53,896 bases of DNA from Candidatus Saccharimonadota bacterium (GTDB lineage: Bacteria; Patescibacteriota; Saccharimonadia; Saccharimonadales; Saccharimonadaceae): assembly GCA_017510705.1 (NCBI GenBank), contig JAFWMO010000015.1, forward strand, positions 1 through 53,896, in the 5' to 3' direction. Shown in pieces: positions 1 through 9,546 of this stretch (position 1 is the first letter of the stretch; every line of letters begins with the position of its first letter). The position numbers and the translations under genes were made by a program. The notes under the pieces were generated by a model. That model was not told the DNA's origin. It worked only from the letters and a program-made list of their open reading frames with translations, and did no database searches.

Positions 1-111
1 ATCAGCCCAGGGTTGGAAGACACCATGTATGACATGATTGTAGCGCTGATTGGCGGCATAGTCGGCACGGTAATGGCATTTCCGCTTAGACAAGGCAGTC
101 GGAAAAAATAG
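1..111 (+). CDS. C-terminal end of a membrane protein (truncated by window edge)
   Basis: An open frame enters from the left edge and stops at TAG 109-111, giving 36 residues. It has an acidic-aromatic stretch (LEDTMYDM) and one hydrophobic segment rich in Gly/Ile/Val, then a short basic tail (RQGSRKK). The D-T-x-x-D pattern before a last membrane helix resembles the C-terminus of DUF2238/VanZ-like small membrane proteins, but the fragment is too short for a family call. A heat-shock promoter follows 50 bases later, so it is not in the dnaK transcription unit. Confidence 0.6.
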   Translation: MSPGLEDTMYDMIVALIGGIVGTVMAFPLRQGSRKK

Positions 112-151
112 TATCGCCAAAGATTTACTATTTTTTCCTACCGCCCCTGTA

Positions 152-178
152 TTAGCACTCTTGACATGAGAGTGCTAA
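152..178 (+). promoter_or_regulatory. CIRCE operator 1 (HrcA site) of dnaK
   Basis: Perfect inverted repeat TTAGCACTC-N9-GAGTGCTAA, the consensus CIRCE element bound by HrcA. The nine-base loop holds the -35 hexamer TTGACA, so bound repressor would cover the core promoter. hrcA itself lies at 28792-29502 in this window. Confidence 0.97.
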
Positions 179-189
179 TTTGCTACAAT
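161..189 (+). promoter_or_regulatory. dnaK promoter
   Basis: TTGACA (161-166), a 17-base spacer and TACAAT (184-189). The -35 lies inside the loop of CIRCE 1, and the start point expected near 196 lies just before CIRCE 2. Confidence 0.9.
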
Positions 190-200
190 AGAGGTAAGAA

Positions 201-227
201 TTAGCAGTCGTATGGAGCGAGTGCTAA
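201..227 (+). promoter_or_regulatory. CIRCE operator 2 in the dnaK leader
   Basis: TTAGCAGTC-N9-GAGTGCTAA, one mismatch from consensus, 22 bases downstream of the first operator and within the expected 5' UTR. It could bind a second HrcA dimer or act as an mRNA hairpin. Confidence 0.88.
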
Positions 228-265
228 AATCCAACAGATCAAGCATTAAAAGAAAGGAACTAAAA

Positions 266-2152
<1,887 letters not shown>

Positions 2153-2170
2153 TTCTCTGTTTGTCTGAAA

Positions 2171-2199
2171 TATAACCCCTATACGGGGTTATATTTTTT
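2171..2199 (+). terminator. dnaK terminator
   Basis: TATAACCCC and GGGGTTATA pair around a five-base loop and run into a T tract. The ruvB -10 follows at once. Confidence 0.92.
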
Positions 2200-2213
2200 G
2201 GTATAATATATAT

Positions 2214-3233
2214 ATGGCAATAGAGAGGTTAGTAGAGCCGACAGTAGCTCCAGATAATTCCGAAGAAGAGAAAATGGAAATTTCCCTTCGCCCGATTAGT
2301 TTTTCTGAATATATTGGACAAGAGCATCTCAAGAATAATTTAAAATTGGCTATTGATGCGGTAAAAAAACGAAATGATGGCCAGACTCTAGACCATATAT
2401 TATTATATGGTCCACCGGGGCTTGGTAAAACTACGATGGCCGGAGTAATTGCGCATGAACTCGGTGCGTCACTAAGGGTTACGAGTGGCCCGGCGATTGA
2501 GAGGGCGGGAGATCTTGCGTCAATTTTGACGAATCTAAAAGACGGTGATGTGCTGTTTATTGATGAAATTCACAGATTAAGGAGAACGGTAGAAGAAGTT
2601 CTCTATTCGGCAATGGAAGATTATAAATTAGATATTGTGATTGGAAAAGGGCCGGCAGCCAGGAGTGTGAGACTTGATTTGCCTCATTTTACGGTGATTG
2701 GTGCTACAACGAGGACTGGATCTCTTGCGGGGCCGCTTCGTGATAGATTTGGAATTATTCATAGATTGGAGTATTATAAAGAACCGGAGATAGAAAAGAT
2801 AATCAATCGGACGGCTGGGATATTGGGCACAAAAATTAACCCAGACGCAACAGAACTTTTGGCGACGCGTTCTAGATTAACTCCGCGTATTGCGAACCGG
2901 ATTTTTAAGCGGGTGCGGGATTATGCGGATGTGAACGGAGATGGGATTGTAGACAAAAAGACAGCGGAAAAATCTCTGGAGTTAATGGAGATTGATTATC
3001 TTGGGTTGGACCCAGCGGATAGGAATATGCTTCGGTTGATGTATGAGAATTATGGTGATAGGCCGGTTGGCCTTACGACGATTGCGGCGCTTACGGGTGA
3101 CGAAGCGACGACGATTGAGGACTATTATGAACCGTATCTTTTGCAACTTGGGCTGTTAGCGCGTACGCCTAGAGGTAGGGTGGTGACGGAAAAGGGCAAA
3201 AGGCATTTACAAAATGGCAAAAATGATGTATAA
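2214..3233 (+). CDS. ruvB: Holliday junction branch migration helicase RuvB
   Basis: A 339-residue AAA+ motor that, with RuvA, drives branch migration of Holliday junctions in recombinational repair. It opens with the family block RPISFSEYIGQ, then Walker A GPPGLGKT, Walker B DVLFIDEIH, sensor 1 GATTR and the RDRFG arginine-finger region, and ends with the winged-helix part (TTIAALTGDE). Length is normal. TATAAT at 2202-2207 lies six bases before ATG and there is no ribosome site, so a leaderless mRNA is expected. ruvA and ruvC are not in the window. Its stop overlaps the -10 of the next gene. Confidence 0.98.
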   Translation: MAIERLVEPTVAPDNSEEEKMEISLRPISFSEYIGQEHLKNNLKLAIDAVKKRNDGQTLDHILLYGPPGLGKTTMAGVIAHELGASLRVTSGPAIERAGDLASILTNLKDGDVLFIDEIHRLRRTVEEVLYSAMEDYKLDIVIGKGPAARSVRLDLPHFTVIGATTRTGSLAGPLRDRFGIIHRLEYYKEPEIEKIINRTAGILGTKINPDATELLATRSRLTPRIANRIFKRVRDYADVNGDGIVDKKTAEKSLELMEIDYLGLDPADRNMLRLMYENYGDRPVGLTTIAALTGDEATTIEDYYEPYLLQLGLLARTPRGRVVTEKGKRHLQNGKNDV

Positions 3234-3254
3234 TAATAAAAAGGAGAACTCTAT

Positions 3255-3842
3255 ATGGATGAAGGACTAAATAGAATTCGCCACGAGCGAAGTAAAAAAG
3301 ATTTCCCTTCTCTGAAGCTTGAAGATGATGAATTTGTAGAGTTTGCGATTTCTAGGTCTAGAAAATACTTGATGATGATGTTGGGTGGACTAATTTGTGG
3401 CTTGGCAATTACGCTGTTTGTGTTTTTGGTGGTTTTGATGGGGCAGTCTGGGCTAGATAATATGGGCCAGAATTTTCTATATATAATATTGTCTGCAATT
3501 ATTGTAGTGGCGTTACTTGCAGCAGTAGTGGTTTTGATGATCTATCGCGGGAACAAACTTTTTATCACAAACAAACATGTGATACAAATGATGATGAGTT
3601 CGCCGGTAGCGACGTCGCTTAATATTATTGATTTGTCTTCAGTAGAAGATGCAAGTTTTAGCCAGAACGGCTTGATACAAAAATTAATGCATTTTGGTAC
3701 GCTCCGCCTTGCGACGGTAGGCGATGAGACTACTTATACTTTTCCCTATACTGAGGTTTCGCCTAACGATTTGAATGAAATTTCTAAACTAGTGACAGAA
3801 GCCAAAAAGAAGAAAAAAGGCGACGAGATAATTGTTTATTAA
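3255..3842 (+). CDS. Membrane protein with bacterial PH-like domain
   Basis: 195 residues: a charged cytoplasmic start, two membrane helices near 37-63 and 74-98, then a C-terminal beta-rich domain (ITNKHVIQ, VEDASFSQ, FGTLRLAT) typical of bacterial PH_2 (YdbT-like) proteins, and a lysine-rich tail. Such proteins sit in the envelope; their ligands are mostly unknown. TATAAT (3229-3234) overlaps the ruvB stop, and AAGGAG at 3241-3246 gives a classical ribosome site, so it can be transcribed separately from ruvB. Confidence 0.8.
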   Translation: MDEGLNRIRHERSKKDFPSLKLEDDEFVEFAISRSRKYLMMMLGGLICGLAITLFVFLVVLMGQSGLDNMGQNFLYIILSAIIVVALLAAVVVLMIYRGNKLFITNKHVIQMMMSSPVATSLNIIDLSSVEDASFSQNGLIQKLMHFGTLRLATVGDETTYTFPYTEVSPNDLNEISKLVTEAKKKKKGDEIIVY

Positions 3843-3845
3843 TTG

Positions 3846-4229
3846 TTAGTTGCGGTTGTATTTTATGTATGCGTCTTCTTTTTCGAGGGTCGCTTTAAGG
3901 GTGTATTCTTTGCAGTGGCCATTGTCGCAATTGGCGGGAGTATATGAATAATCGCTAATCGGATCGCCGAGATTGATGCCGTTTGGGTCGGTCCAGAGAG
4001 CAGGGTCGATTACTTTGATATTTTCTTCACTAATGGTTTCCGGATAGTATTTATGCTCTTTGTAAAAGCTTTCTTCGAGGGCATAGTACATAGCATTGAT
4101 GGCGGTTTTGCGGTTTTCGTCACGTTTCATAGCATCTAGATTAGCTTTTTGTACAAAAAACAAAATTAAAAGAAGCGTTGCAAAAACACCGACTATGGAG
4201 ATTTCTAAAATGGTGAAGCCTTTTTTCAT
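3846..4229 (-). CDS. Type IV pilin-like protein
   Basis: 127 residues starting KKGFTILEISIVG, a prepilin leader peptide with the Gly-Phe cleavage site and Glu at +5, followed by the hydrophobic assembly helix. The rest is a small globular domain with two cysteines (CDNGHC). Translation upstream of ATG 4229 would run into a tRNA gene, and TATAAT (reverse strand, 4236-4241) sits six bases before this ATG, so the mRNA should be leaderless. It is convergent with the PH-domain gene. It may be a minor pilin working with PilB at 9547. Confidence 0.85.
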   Translation of the reverse strand: MKKGFTILEISIVGVFATLLLILFFVQKANLDAMKRDENRKTAINAMYYALEESFYKEHKYYPETISEENIKVIDPALWTDPNGINLGDPISDYSYTPANCDNGHCKEYTLKATLEKEDAYIKYNRN

Positions 4230-4250
4230 AAGTATATTATAGCACAAAAA

Positions 4251-4327
4251 TGGTAGTACCGACTGGAATTGAACCAGTGACCTTGGGCTTATGAGTCCCA
4301 CGCTCTAACCAACTGAGCTACGGTACC
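4251..4327 (-). tRNA. tRNA-Met(CAT)
   Basis: 77-nt cloverleaf with acceptor GGTACCG paired to CGGTACT, D-arm GCTC/GAGC, anticodon loop CTCATAA, T-arm ACTGG/CCAGT and encoded CCA. A CAT anticodon could be elongator Met or lysidine-type Ile; Met is preferred because a tRNA-Ile(TAT) exists at 20717. The inner pair of the anticodon stem is an A-G mismatch. A reverse-strand TATAAT lies just upstream. Confidence 0.9.
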
Positions 4328-4361
4328 ACGTTCTTATATTATAACATAGATTTTAAATTTT

Positions 4362-4438
4362 TGGTATGCCCGGGAGGATTCGAACCTCTGACCTTCAGTT
4401 CCGGAAACTGACGCTCTATCCAGCTAAGCTACGGGCAC
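4362..4438 (-). tRNA. tRNA-Arg(CCG)
   Basis: Acceptor GTGCCCG/CGGGCAT, anticodon stem TCAGT/ACTGA with loop TTCCGGA, T-arm AGAGG/CCTCC and encoded CCA. It reads CGG. The first 11 bases are repeated 70 bases upstream (4510-4520). Confidence 0.95.
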
Positions 4439-4440
4439 GA

Positions 4441-4520
4441 GGAGAAAGATTAGCAAATGCTTGCATTTGCAAAATCTTTCGATGAGTGCGCCGTAGAGAG
4501 CAAAGCGACGCTACGGGCAC
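4441..4520 (-). repeat. Intergenic hairpin and tRNA-Arg 5'-end duplication
   Basis: Between two tRNA-Arg genes lie a long imperfect hairpin (4446-4480, AGCAAATGC facing GCATTTGC) and an inverted CCGTAG/CTACGG around AGAGCAAAGCGACG. The right end, GCTACGGGCAC, copies the 5' end of tRNA-Arg(CCG). A related GGAGCGAAGCGACG block beside a tRNA fragment occurs at 7851-7909. Confidence 0.6.
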
Positions 4521-4529
4521 AGATAAAAA

Positions 4530-4606
4530 TGGTACCTCCGATAGGATTCGAACCTACGACACCTAGTTCCGAAGACTAGTGCTCTAATCCACTGAGCTAC
4601 GGAGGC
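4530..4606 (-). tRNA. tRNA-Arg(TCG)
   Basis: Acceptor GCCTCCG/CGGAGGT, anticodon stem CTAGT/ACTAG with loop CTTCGGA, encoded CCA. Reverse-strand TATAAT at 4617-4622 places the start point a few bases before the mature 5' end. Confidence 0.95.
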
Positions 4607-4633
4607 ATTTAGAGACATTATAGCATAAATAAG

Positions 4634-4673
4634 GGGGTGGGGGGTTGTAATTTTTACTACAGTGTGCTAGATA
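4634..4673 (+). promoter_or_regulatory. GGGGTTGTAA-type promoter of comEC
   Basis: GGGGTGGGGGGTTGTAA (4634-4650), exactly 17 bases, then TAGATA preceded by TGC. The 17-base motif is identical upstream of recA (49095-49111) and partly repeated before the gene at 26852. From TAGATA to the GTG start is seven bases. Confidence 0.65.
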
Positions 4674-4680
4674 TGTTTTC

Positions 4681-5853
4681 GTGAAAAAGATTCATCAGTC
4701 GTGGTTCGTGATGGCAATGTGTGTGGGGGTTGTTGTTGGTGCAGTGATAGCATTTATTCTAAAGATAGATTGTTTTTCGTCGTTTTGGTGGGTGCTTATT
4801 GCGATTGGTTTGCTTTTGTTGATATTTTGGAAACCGCTTTGTATTTTTGTGCTGGTGGCATTTTTGGCTGGAAATATGATGGTGCTTTTTCGAGCTTCGC
4901 AAGAATTTGGGGCGCAAAAACAGAATATGACAACGGTGATTGATGAGCCGGTGACAATGGCGAGGGATTGGTTTGCGGAAAGAATTGACACATTGATACC
5001 GGCGCCAGAAAATAAATTGGGCAAATCTTATCTTCTTGGCATGAAATCTGGTTTGCCAAATAAGTTGTCTGAATATTTGCGAGTAGTGGGACTTACGCAT
5101 ATTGTGGTGGCGAGCGGAGCGCACCTATCAATTCTTATAGAAATTGCACGGAAGATTTTTGGGAAGTTGTCGCGGTTTTCTGGATTATTATTTTCTTTGC
5201 TGTTCATTATACTTTTTATGGCAATGGTGGGATGGACGCCATCTATCATGCGGGCAGGCGTGATGGCGATACTCACGCTTCTTACTTGGTATGTGGGGAG
5301 AAAAGTGGCGCCCATAAGGATGATAATAATGGTAATGGCATTTACTTTGATGGTAAATCCGTTATTTATAAATAACGTGGGATGGATGTTAAGTTTTGCA
5401 AGCTATGCGGGAATAATGCTTCTTGGTCCGAACCTCACAAAATATTTTTATGGCGAGAAAAAACCAGGGTTTGTGGGGTCTATGATATTAACAACAATTG
5501 CTGCTACAATAATGACTTTGCCGATAACTTTGTATTATTTTGGTGCGGTGTCGCTCATTTCTGTGATTGCGAATTTATTAATTTTGCCGACACTTAGTTT
5601 TGCAATGGGATTGACTTTTCTTACTGGAATGGTAGCAGGGATCCCGGTGGTTGGTGAAACGGTGGGTTTTATGGCAACAAAACTTTTGGATTATCATATT
5701 GGTGTGATAGAATTTTTTGGCGAGATGGAGCAATTTTTGGTGCAGATTCCACAGTCCCAAATGTGGGTGTTTTTGATTTATGTTTTGGTGGTGGCGCCAT
5801 TTATTATAAAATGGGTTATGCATAGGAGAAGAAAACGTAAGATTATGGTATAA
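4681..5853 (+). CDS. comEC: ComEC/Rec2-type DNA uptake channel, short form
   Basis: 390 residues, about half the length of full ComEC. Two or three N-terminal helices lead into the competence domain with the hallmark GLTHIVVASGAHLSIL and many further membrane helices (for example WTPSIMRAGVMAIL). It moves single-stranded DNA through the cytoplasmic membrane during transformation. The N-terminal OB-fold and the C-terminal metallo-beta-lactamase domain of longer homologues are absent, so any nuclease step must come from another protein. The start is GTG 4681, seven bases after TAGATA in a promoter shared with recA. The next gene's -10 overlaps its last codons. Confidence 0.88.
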   Translation: MKKIHQSWFVMAMCVGVVVGAVIAFILKIDCFSSFWWVLIAIGLLLLIFWKPLCIFVLVAFLAGNMMVLFRASQEFGAQKQNMTTVIDEPVTMARDWFAERIDTLIPAPENKLGKSYLLGMKSGLPNKLSEYLRVVGLTHIVVASGAHLSILIEIARKIFGKLSRFSGLLFSLLFIILFMAMVGWTPSIMRAGVMAILTLLTWYVGRKVAPIRMIIMVMAFTLMVNPLFINNVGWMLSFASYAGIMLLGPNLTKYFYGEKKPGFVGSMILTTIAATIMTLPITLYYFGAVSLISVIANLLILPTLSFAMGLTFLTGMVAGIPVVGETVGFMATKLLDYHIGVIEFFGEMEQFLVQIPQSQMWVFLIYVLVVAPFIIKWVMHRRRKRKIMV

Positions 5854-5861
5854 TAATGAAT

Positions 5862-6653
5862 ATGAAAAGTATTTTTAATGATAAAACTTTGGAAACTTTT
5901 AAGAAGATCCGTCAAGTTTTCTTGAAAGTGATAGTGGGGATTATTATTGGCGAGATAGTGCTTCTGGCAGTTTTGATTATTGCACAAAGTGCAAATGCGA
6001 TTATTGGTAAGTTTATGGGGACTTTGTTTGTTGTCGCGATTGCTATGTTTATTTCAATGTGTTGTTTTAAGTGTATCGAGAAAAAACAGCCTATCGCGCA
6101 AGTATTGTCCTTGGTTACTCTCGGCGCAGAAGTATTTTGGTTTATTTTTCAATTGCTTGAACTTTGGGAAGTAGTTCCTATGTATGTGATTTCTGGTAAT
6201 AACTTTAGTTTATTTAGCGTGGATGCGACTTTGACGCCGTTTGCGATATTCACGTCTATTATTTCGAGTATAATGATTTATGGTTTGTTTGGTGCGTGGA
6301 TTTCTTCAATTGAAGAAAATGGCGGGCCGATTAAACCTCTTAAAATTACGGCGCTTGTATGTGATGTCTATATTTGGATTGTTTCAATGATTTCGGTGTT
6401 TGGTGTGTTTAATACCAACAATGCGGCTACTGTACTTGGGCTTTATGCCTTGGCGTGGTTGGCGCTTATTATTACTTGGATTTCTGCGGCATCAATTTCC
6501 AGAAGGAATAGAAGAGAACAGTTAGACAAGGTGATTGCAGGTGGCAAAAAAGTGAATTTGGATAGCGAAGAAATGCAAGCGCAGATTCGTGAGATGGTGG
6601 AAAAAGAAGTAAAAGCCAGAATGGCGGCAGAAAAAGAAAAGGAGAAAAAATAA
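5862..6653 (+). CDS. Polytopic membrane protein, function unknown
   Basis: 263 residues with about six or seven membrane helices and a charged cytoplasmic C-terminus rich in Glu and Lys that is likely helical. No family was recognised. An ATG at 5856 is also possible, but TATAAT ends at 5854, one base before it; ATG 5862 is seven bases away, as in the other leaderless genes here. The stop overlaps the yebC start (TAATG), so the two are translationally coupled. Confidence 0.75.
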   Translation: MKSIFNDKTLETFKKIRQVFLKVIVGIIIGEIVLLAVLIIAQSANAIIGKFMGTLFVVAIAMFISMCCFKCIEKKQPIAQVLSLVTLGAEVFWFIFQLLELWEVVPMYVISGNNFSLFSVDATLTPFAIFTSIISSIMIYGLFGAWISSIEENGGPIKPLKITALVCDVYIWIVSMISVFGVFNTNNAATVLGLYALAWLALIITWISAASISRRNRREQLDKVIAGGKKVNLDSEEMQAQIREMVEKEVKARMAAEKEKEKK

Positions 6654-7354
6654 TGTCTGGACATAGTAAATGGGCTACTACTAAGCGTCAAAAGGCGGTA
6701 GTGGATGCCAAGCGTGGTGCTTTGTTTACCAAGATTGGCAACCAAATCGCGATTGCAGCGAGGGCTGGTACTGATCCTAGCATGAACCCTTCGCTTGCGA
6801 TGGTGCTTGAAAAAGCACGCCTTGCAAATATGCCAAAAGCTAATATTGAGCGTGCAATTGCGCGTGTGGCAGATAAGTCTGCGGCGGCTCTTATTGAAGA
6901 AGTTTATGAGGCATATGGCCCTGGTGGGGTTGGTATTGTGATTGAAATCGCTACCGACAACAAAAATCGTACTATGCCGGAAGTACGCCATACTCTTGAT
7001 AAAAATGGTGGCCGTATGGCTGATCCAGGAAGCGTGATGTTCCAATTCACTAAGAAGGGTGTAATTGAAATTTCTGAAAAAGGCGAAGATGCTCTCATGG
7101 CTGCGCTTGAAGCTGGTGCTGAAGATGCCGTAGAAGAAGATGAGGGGACTGTGATCTATACGGCTTCTTCTGATCTAATGAAAGTGCGTGGAGCGTTGAT
7201 TGACGCGGGTCTTACTGTGACGAGTGCCGAACTTCAATATGTGCCAAATAATTATGTGCCAATTGAAGGTGAGAATGCTGAGAAGCTTGAAAAGTTGCTT
7301 GACGCAATTGATGAACTAGACGATGTAGTTAATACTTACACGAATGCAGAATAA
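6653..7354 (+). CDS. yebC: YebC/PmpR-family protein
   Basis: 233 residues. The N-terminus SGHSKWATTKRQKAVVD...RGALFTKI and later blocks YGPGGVGIVIE and FTKKGVIEI are diagnostic of the YebC family, which includes DNA-binding regulators and, in recent work, ribosome-associated factors that help translation of difficult sequences. Length is about normal. It is coupled to the upstream membrane protein by TAATG overlap and closed by a strong terminator. Confidence 0.95.
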   Translation: MSGHSKWATTKRQKAVVDAKRGALFTKIGNQIAIAARAGTDPSMNPSLAMVLEKARLANMPKANIERAIARVADKSAAALIEEVYEAYGPGGVGIVIEIATDNKNRTMPEVRHTLDKNGGRMADPGSVMFQFTKKGVIEISEKGEDALMAALEAGAEDAVEEDEGTVIYTASSDLMKVRGALIDAGLTVTSAELQYVPNNYVPIEGENAEKLEKLLDAIDELDDVVNTYTNAE

Positions 7355-7358
7355 ACAA

Positions 7359-7384
7359 AACCGTCTCGAAAGAGACGGTTTTTT
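7359..7384 (+). terminator. yebC terminator
   Basis: AACCGTCTC and GAGACGGTT around a GAAA loop, followed by a T run. Confidence 0.95.
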
Positions 7385-7390
7385 GATGGA

Positions 7391-7567
7391 TTAAAGTGCA
7401 ATGAAGCCCTTGGCACTGTTTTTTGCTTTTTGCTCTTTGATGCGGTTTTTTAGAATACGTTCATCCGCTTCTTTGATGATTTCTTGGTAGCGTTTTTCGC
7501 CTGCTTTGACCTTTGATTTTGTTACTCTTTTACTTGCGTTTGAATCTGGGATTATTATTTTAGACAT
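7391..7567 (-). CDS. 58-residue charged protein, unknown
   Basis: A 58-codon frame with start CAT 7565-7567 behind a near-perfect reverse-strand ribosome site AAGGAGGTGG. The product begins MSKIIIPDSNASKR and continues as a strongly charged, probably helical segment (KRYQEIIKEADERILKNRIK). TATAAT lies about 35 bases upstream. The ribosome site and tail-to-tail placement with yebC support a real gene. Function unknown; its size and charge suggest a nucleic-acid or ribosome partner, but this is a guess. Confidence 0.75.
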   Translation of the reverse strand: MSKIIIPDSNASKRVTKSKVKAGEKRYQEIIKEADERILKNRIKEQKAKNSAKGFIAL

Positions 7568-7697
7568 ATGCCACCTCCTTAATGTACTGTGCTGAGTTTT
7601 ATTTATTATAACATTACATGGCAGAATGATAATCCTAATAAAACTTAAGGAAAACGACGACTATACAAACACAGAATAATCTGTTATAATTGTTAGC

Positions 7698-7783
7698 GGA
7701 AAGGTGGCCGAGTGGTTGAAGGCACTGGTCTTGAAAACCAGAGATGGAAACATCCGCAGGTTCGAATCCTGTCCTTTCCGCCA
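7698..7783 (+). tRNA. tRNA-Ser(TGA)
   Basis: 86-nt class II tRNA: acceptor GGAAAGG/CCTTTCC, anticodon stem CTGGT/ACCAG with loop CTTGAAA, extra arm, encoded CCA. TATAAT (7685-7690) ends seven bases upstream, so transcription may begin at the mature 5' end. Confidence 0.97.
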
Positions 7784-7792
7784 AATAAAAAT

Positions 7793-7816
7793 AAGACCAT
7801 AAATGGTCTTCTTTTT
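7793..7816 (+). terminator. tRNA-Ser terminator
   Basis: AAGACCAT/ATGGTCTT hairpin followed by CTTTTTATTT. Confidence 0.85.
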
Positions 7817-7823
7817 ATTTGAT

Positions 7824-7909
7824 TGACAGGATTTGAGCCTAAGGTTCGAACGGAGCGAAGCGACGTCTAGCCGAAGCGAAGCGAAGGCGCAATCCTGTCC
7901 TTTCCGCCA
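7824..7909 (+). repeat. Partial tRNA-Ser 3'-end duplication with GCGAAGCG insert
   Basis: The last 19 bases of tRNA-Ser (7765-7783) recur exactly at 7891-7909. Before them, GGTTCGAA of the T-arm reappears at 7843-7850, separated by about 40 bases rich in GCGAAG (GGAGCGAAGCGACG). GACAGGATT at 7824-7832 pairs with AATCCTGTC in the copy. It looks like a relic of a duplication or insertion at a tRNA end; no integrase is near. Confidence 0.7.
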
Positions 7910-7923
7910 TTTTATACTTAATT

Positions 7924-7941
7924 GACCCTTTGGGTCTTTTT
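7924..7941 (+). terminator. Short hairpin terminator
   Basis: GACCC-TTT-GGGTC followed by six T, just before the promoter TATAAT at 7948-7953. Confidence 0.75.
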
Positions 7942-7973
7942 TGTTACTATATAATCATAATTAAGGAGTAAAA

Positions 7974-8660
7974 ATGAAAAACATATCAAGTATAATTTGG
8001 GGACTTGTGCTGGTTGCCGTGGGCGTGATTCTTGGTGGCAATGCACTAGGTTGGTTTAATATTGACGTATTCTTTGATGGATGGTGGACTTTGTTTATCA
8101 TTATTCCATGCGCAATTGGTTTCGTCACAAAACCGGGCGAGCGTATTGGACATCTAATTGGTCTTGCGGTAGGCGTATTTTTGCTTCTTGGATGTCTTGA
8201 TGTTTTGTCGTTTGAAATACTCTGGAAGCTTGTATTCCCAGCAATTATAATTTTGGTAGGTCTTTGCATTATTTTCAAAAATATTTTTGCAACCAAGTTT
8301 AATGAGGCCACTAAAAAGTTGAATGAAAAGATTAACAAAGATGATGAAGTGGGCGCAGTGTTTGGTGGGCAAAACGTCGATATGGCTGGAGAGGAGTTTA
8401 AAGGCCGCAATATTAGTGCTGTATTTGGTGGTGTAAAATTTGATCTTCGTAAAGCTAAAATCAAAGACGATGCTGTGATTAACGCATCTGCTATCTTTGG
8501 TGGAATTGATATTTTAGTACCGGATGACGTGGTGGTAGTAACTAAGTCTAATTCTCTATTTGGTGGTGTTTCCAACAAGAAGAAGTCCGAAGCAAAGGAC
8601 GGTTCTCCTACGATTTATGTAAATGGTATGGCGATATTCGGTGGCGTGGAGATTAAATAA
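7974..8660 (+). CDS. LiaF-like membrane protein
   Basis: 228 residues: four membrane helices in the first 105 residues (a DUF5668-like WxxxFIIIPCAIG region), then a repeated beta-helical C-terminus with recurring (A/S)xFGG(V/G) turns (GAVFGGQNV, SAVFGGVKF, SAIFGGIDI, AIFGGVEI). This is the arrangement of LiaF and related envelope-stress proteins of Gram-positive bacteria. TATAAT is at 7948-7953 and AAGGAG at 7963-7968. It overlaps the next gene by one base (TAATG). No LiaRS two-component genes are near. Confidence 0.8.
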   Translation: MKNISSIIWGLVLVAVGVILGGNALGWFNIDVFFDGWWTLFIIIPCAIGFVTKPGERIGHLIGLAVGVFLLLGCLDVLSFEILWKLVFPAIIILVGLCIIFKNIFATKFNEATKKLNEKINKDDEVGAVFGGQNVDMAGEEFKGRNISAVFGGVKFDLRKAKIKDDAVINASAIFGGIDILVPDDVVVVTKSNSLFGGVSNKKKSEAKDGSPTIYVNGMAIFGGVEIK

Positions 8661-9358
8661 TGAATACCGCGCAAAAAATTATCAAGTATTTTGCGATTGC
8701 TTTTGCGGCAACATTGTCTATTTCTATTATTGCCGGGATTATATTTGGTGGATTGGGGATTTTGACGGCCACAAAATTGATTAAAGATAATTCTAGCGTA
8801 GAAATTAGTTGTGAAGAAAGCGATAAAGCGTGCTTGCAAATTTCACTTGCTGCCTCGGAACTTATAATTAAAAAGGGCGATAATTTATCTGCAGAAAGTA
8901 CTTACGACAAGGTGGAGATAAAGCAAGATGGTGACCAGCTGGTAATTACGGAGAATGGGGGGAGTATCTTTGGGAACTATGATAGAACTACGATTGTATA
9001 TGTGCCAGAAAATATGGAGTTTGATAAGGTGGGGATTTCTGGTGGTGCAGGTAGGATCTATGTAGAGGCTATAAAGGCTAAAAAAATGGAAGTGTCGCTT
9101 GGTATAGGCGAAACTGTATTTGGCAATCTAGAAGTGGACCAAGCAAAAATTAGCACTGGTATCGGACATGTGGAAATCAATTTGGCTTCTAGTGATGATG
9201 CGTATTCAATAAAAGTAGATAGAGGGATTGGCGAGGTCAAGTTTAATGGCAGTAGGATTAGTAGTGATACCTGGATTGGTAATGGCGGCAAAAAGATAGA
9301 GATAAGTAGCGGGATTGGTGAGCTTGATATAAAAACTGCAGCGAAAAAAGCAGAATAA
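8660..9358 (+). CDS. DUF4097/LiaG-like envelope protein
   Basis: 232 residues with one N-terminal membrane anchor (residues 8-38) and an external right-handed beta-type domain with recurring G(I/A)G motifs (SLGIGETVFGNLEV, STGIGHVEI, DRGIGEVKF, SSGIGELDI). This matches the DUF4097 fold found in LiaG and putative adhesin proteins. A CEESDKAC pair may form a disulfide outside. It is translationally coupled to the LiaF-like gene, which suggests one membrane complex; the ligand is unknown. Confidence 0.78.
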   Translation: MNTAQKIIKYFAIAFAATLSISIIAGIIFGGLGILTATKLIKDNSSVEISCEESDKACLQISLAASELIIKKGDNLSAESTYDKVEIKQDGDQLVITENGGSIFGNYDRTTIVYVPENMEFDKVGISGGAGRIYVEAIKAKKMEVSLGIGETVFGNLEVDQAKISTGIGHVEINLASSDDAYSIKVDRGIGEVKFNGSRISSDTWIGNGGKKIEISSGIGELDIKTAAKKAE

Positions 9359-9360
9359 AA

Positions 9361-9384
9361 ATAAGCCCTCACCGAGGGCTTATT
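9361..9384. terminator. Bidirectional terminator
   Basis: ATAAGCCCTC and GAGGGCTTAT around ACC, with A and T runs on both sides. It serves the LiaG-like gene (+) and the small basic gene (-). Confidence 0.85.
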
Positions 9385-9489
9385 TTAGCGACCGTTTTTG
9401 AGACGTGGATGCTTGCGCTTGTCGCTATGCTTGTGATTGTTGTTGCGATTTTGTTTTGCAACAGGTTTCATTACGAATTTTCTTGCCAT
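9385..9489 (-). CDS. 34-residue highly basic protein
   Basis: The frame runs MARKFVMKPVAKQNRNNNHK and on through HSDKRKH to LKNGR, with 13 Lys/Arg in 34 residues. Reverse-strand TATAAT at 9496-9501 is exactly six bases before the ATG, as in the leaderless genes of this window, and the stop abuts a terminator. The composition suits an RNA- or ribosome-binding peptide. It does not match bL34, bL36 or Thx as I know them, so no function is assigned. Confidence 0.7.
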   Translation of the reverse strand: MARKFVMKPVAKQNRNNNHKHSDKRKHPRLKNGR

Positions 9490-9546
9490 TTTTTGATTAT
9501 ATCATATTCATTTTATAAATAAAAATTCTTATGCTATAATGATACT

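Noticed and set aside
6443-7045. 200-codon frame antisense to yebC and its neighbour
   Set aside because: Runs across two coding genes, has no promoter or ribosome site and no recognisable domain.
7765-7909. Attachment sites of an integrated element at tRNA-Ser
   Set aside because: The 19-base repeats are only 126 bases apart and enclose no gene or integrase.
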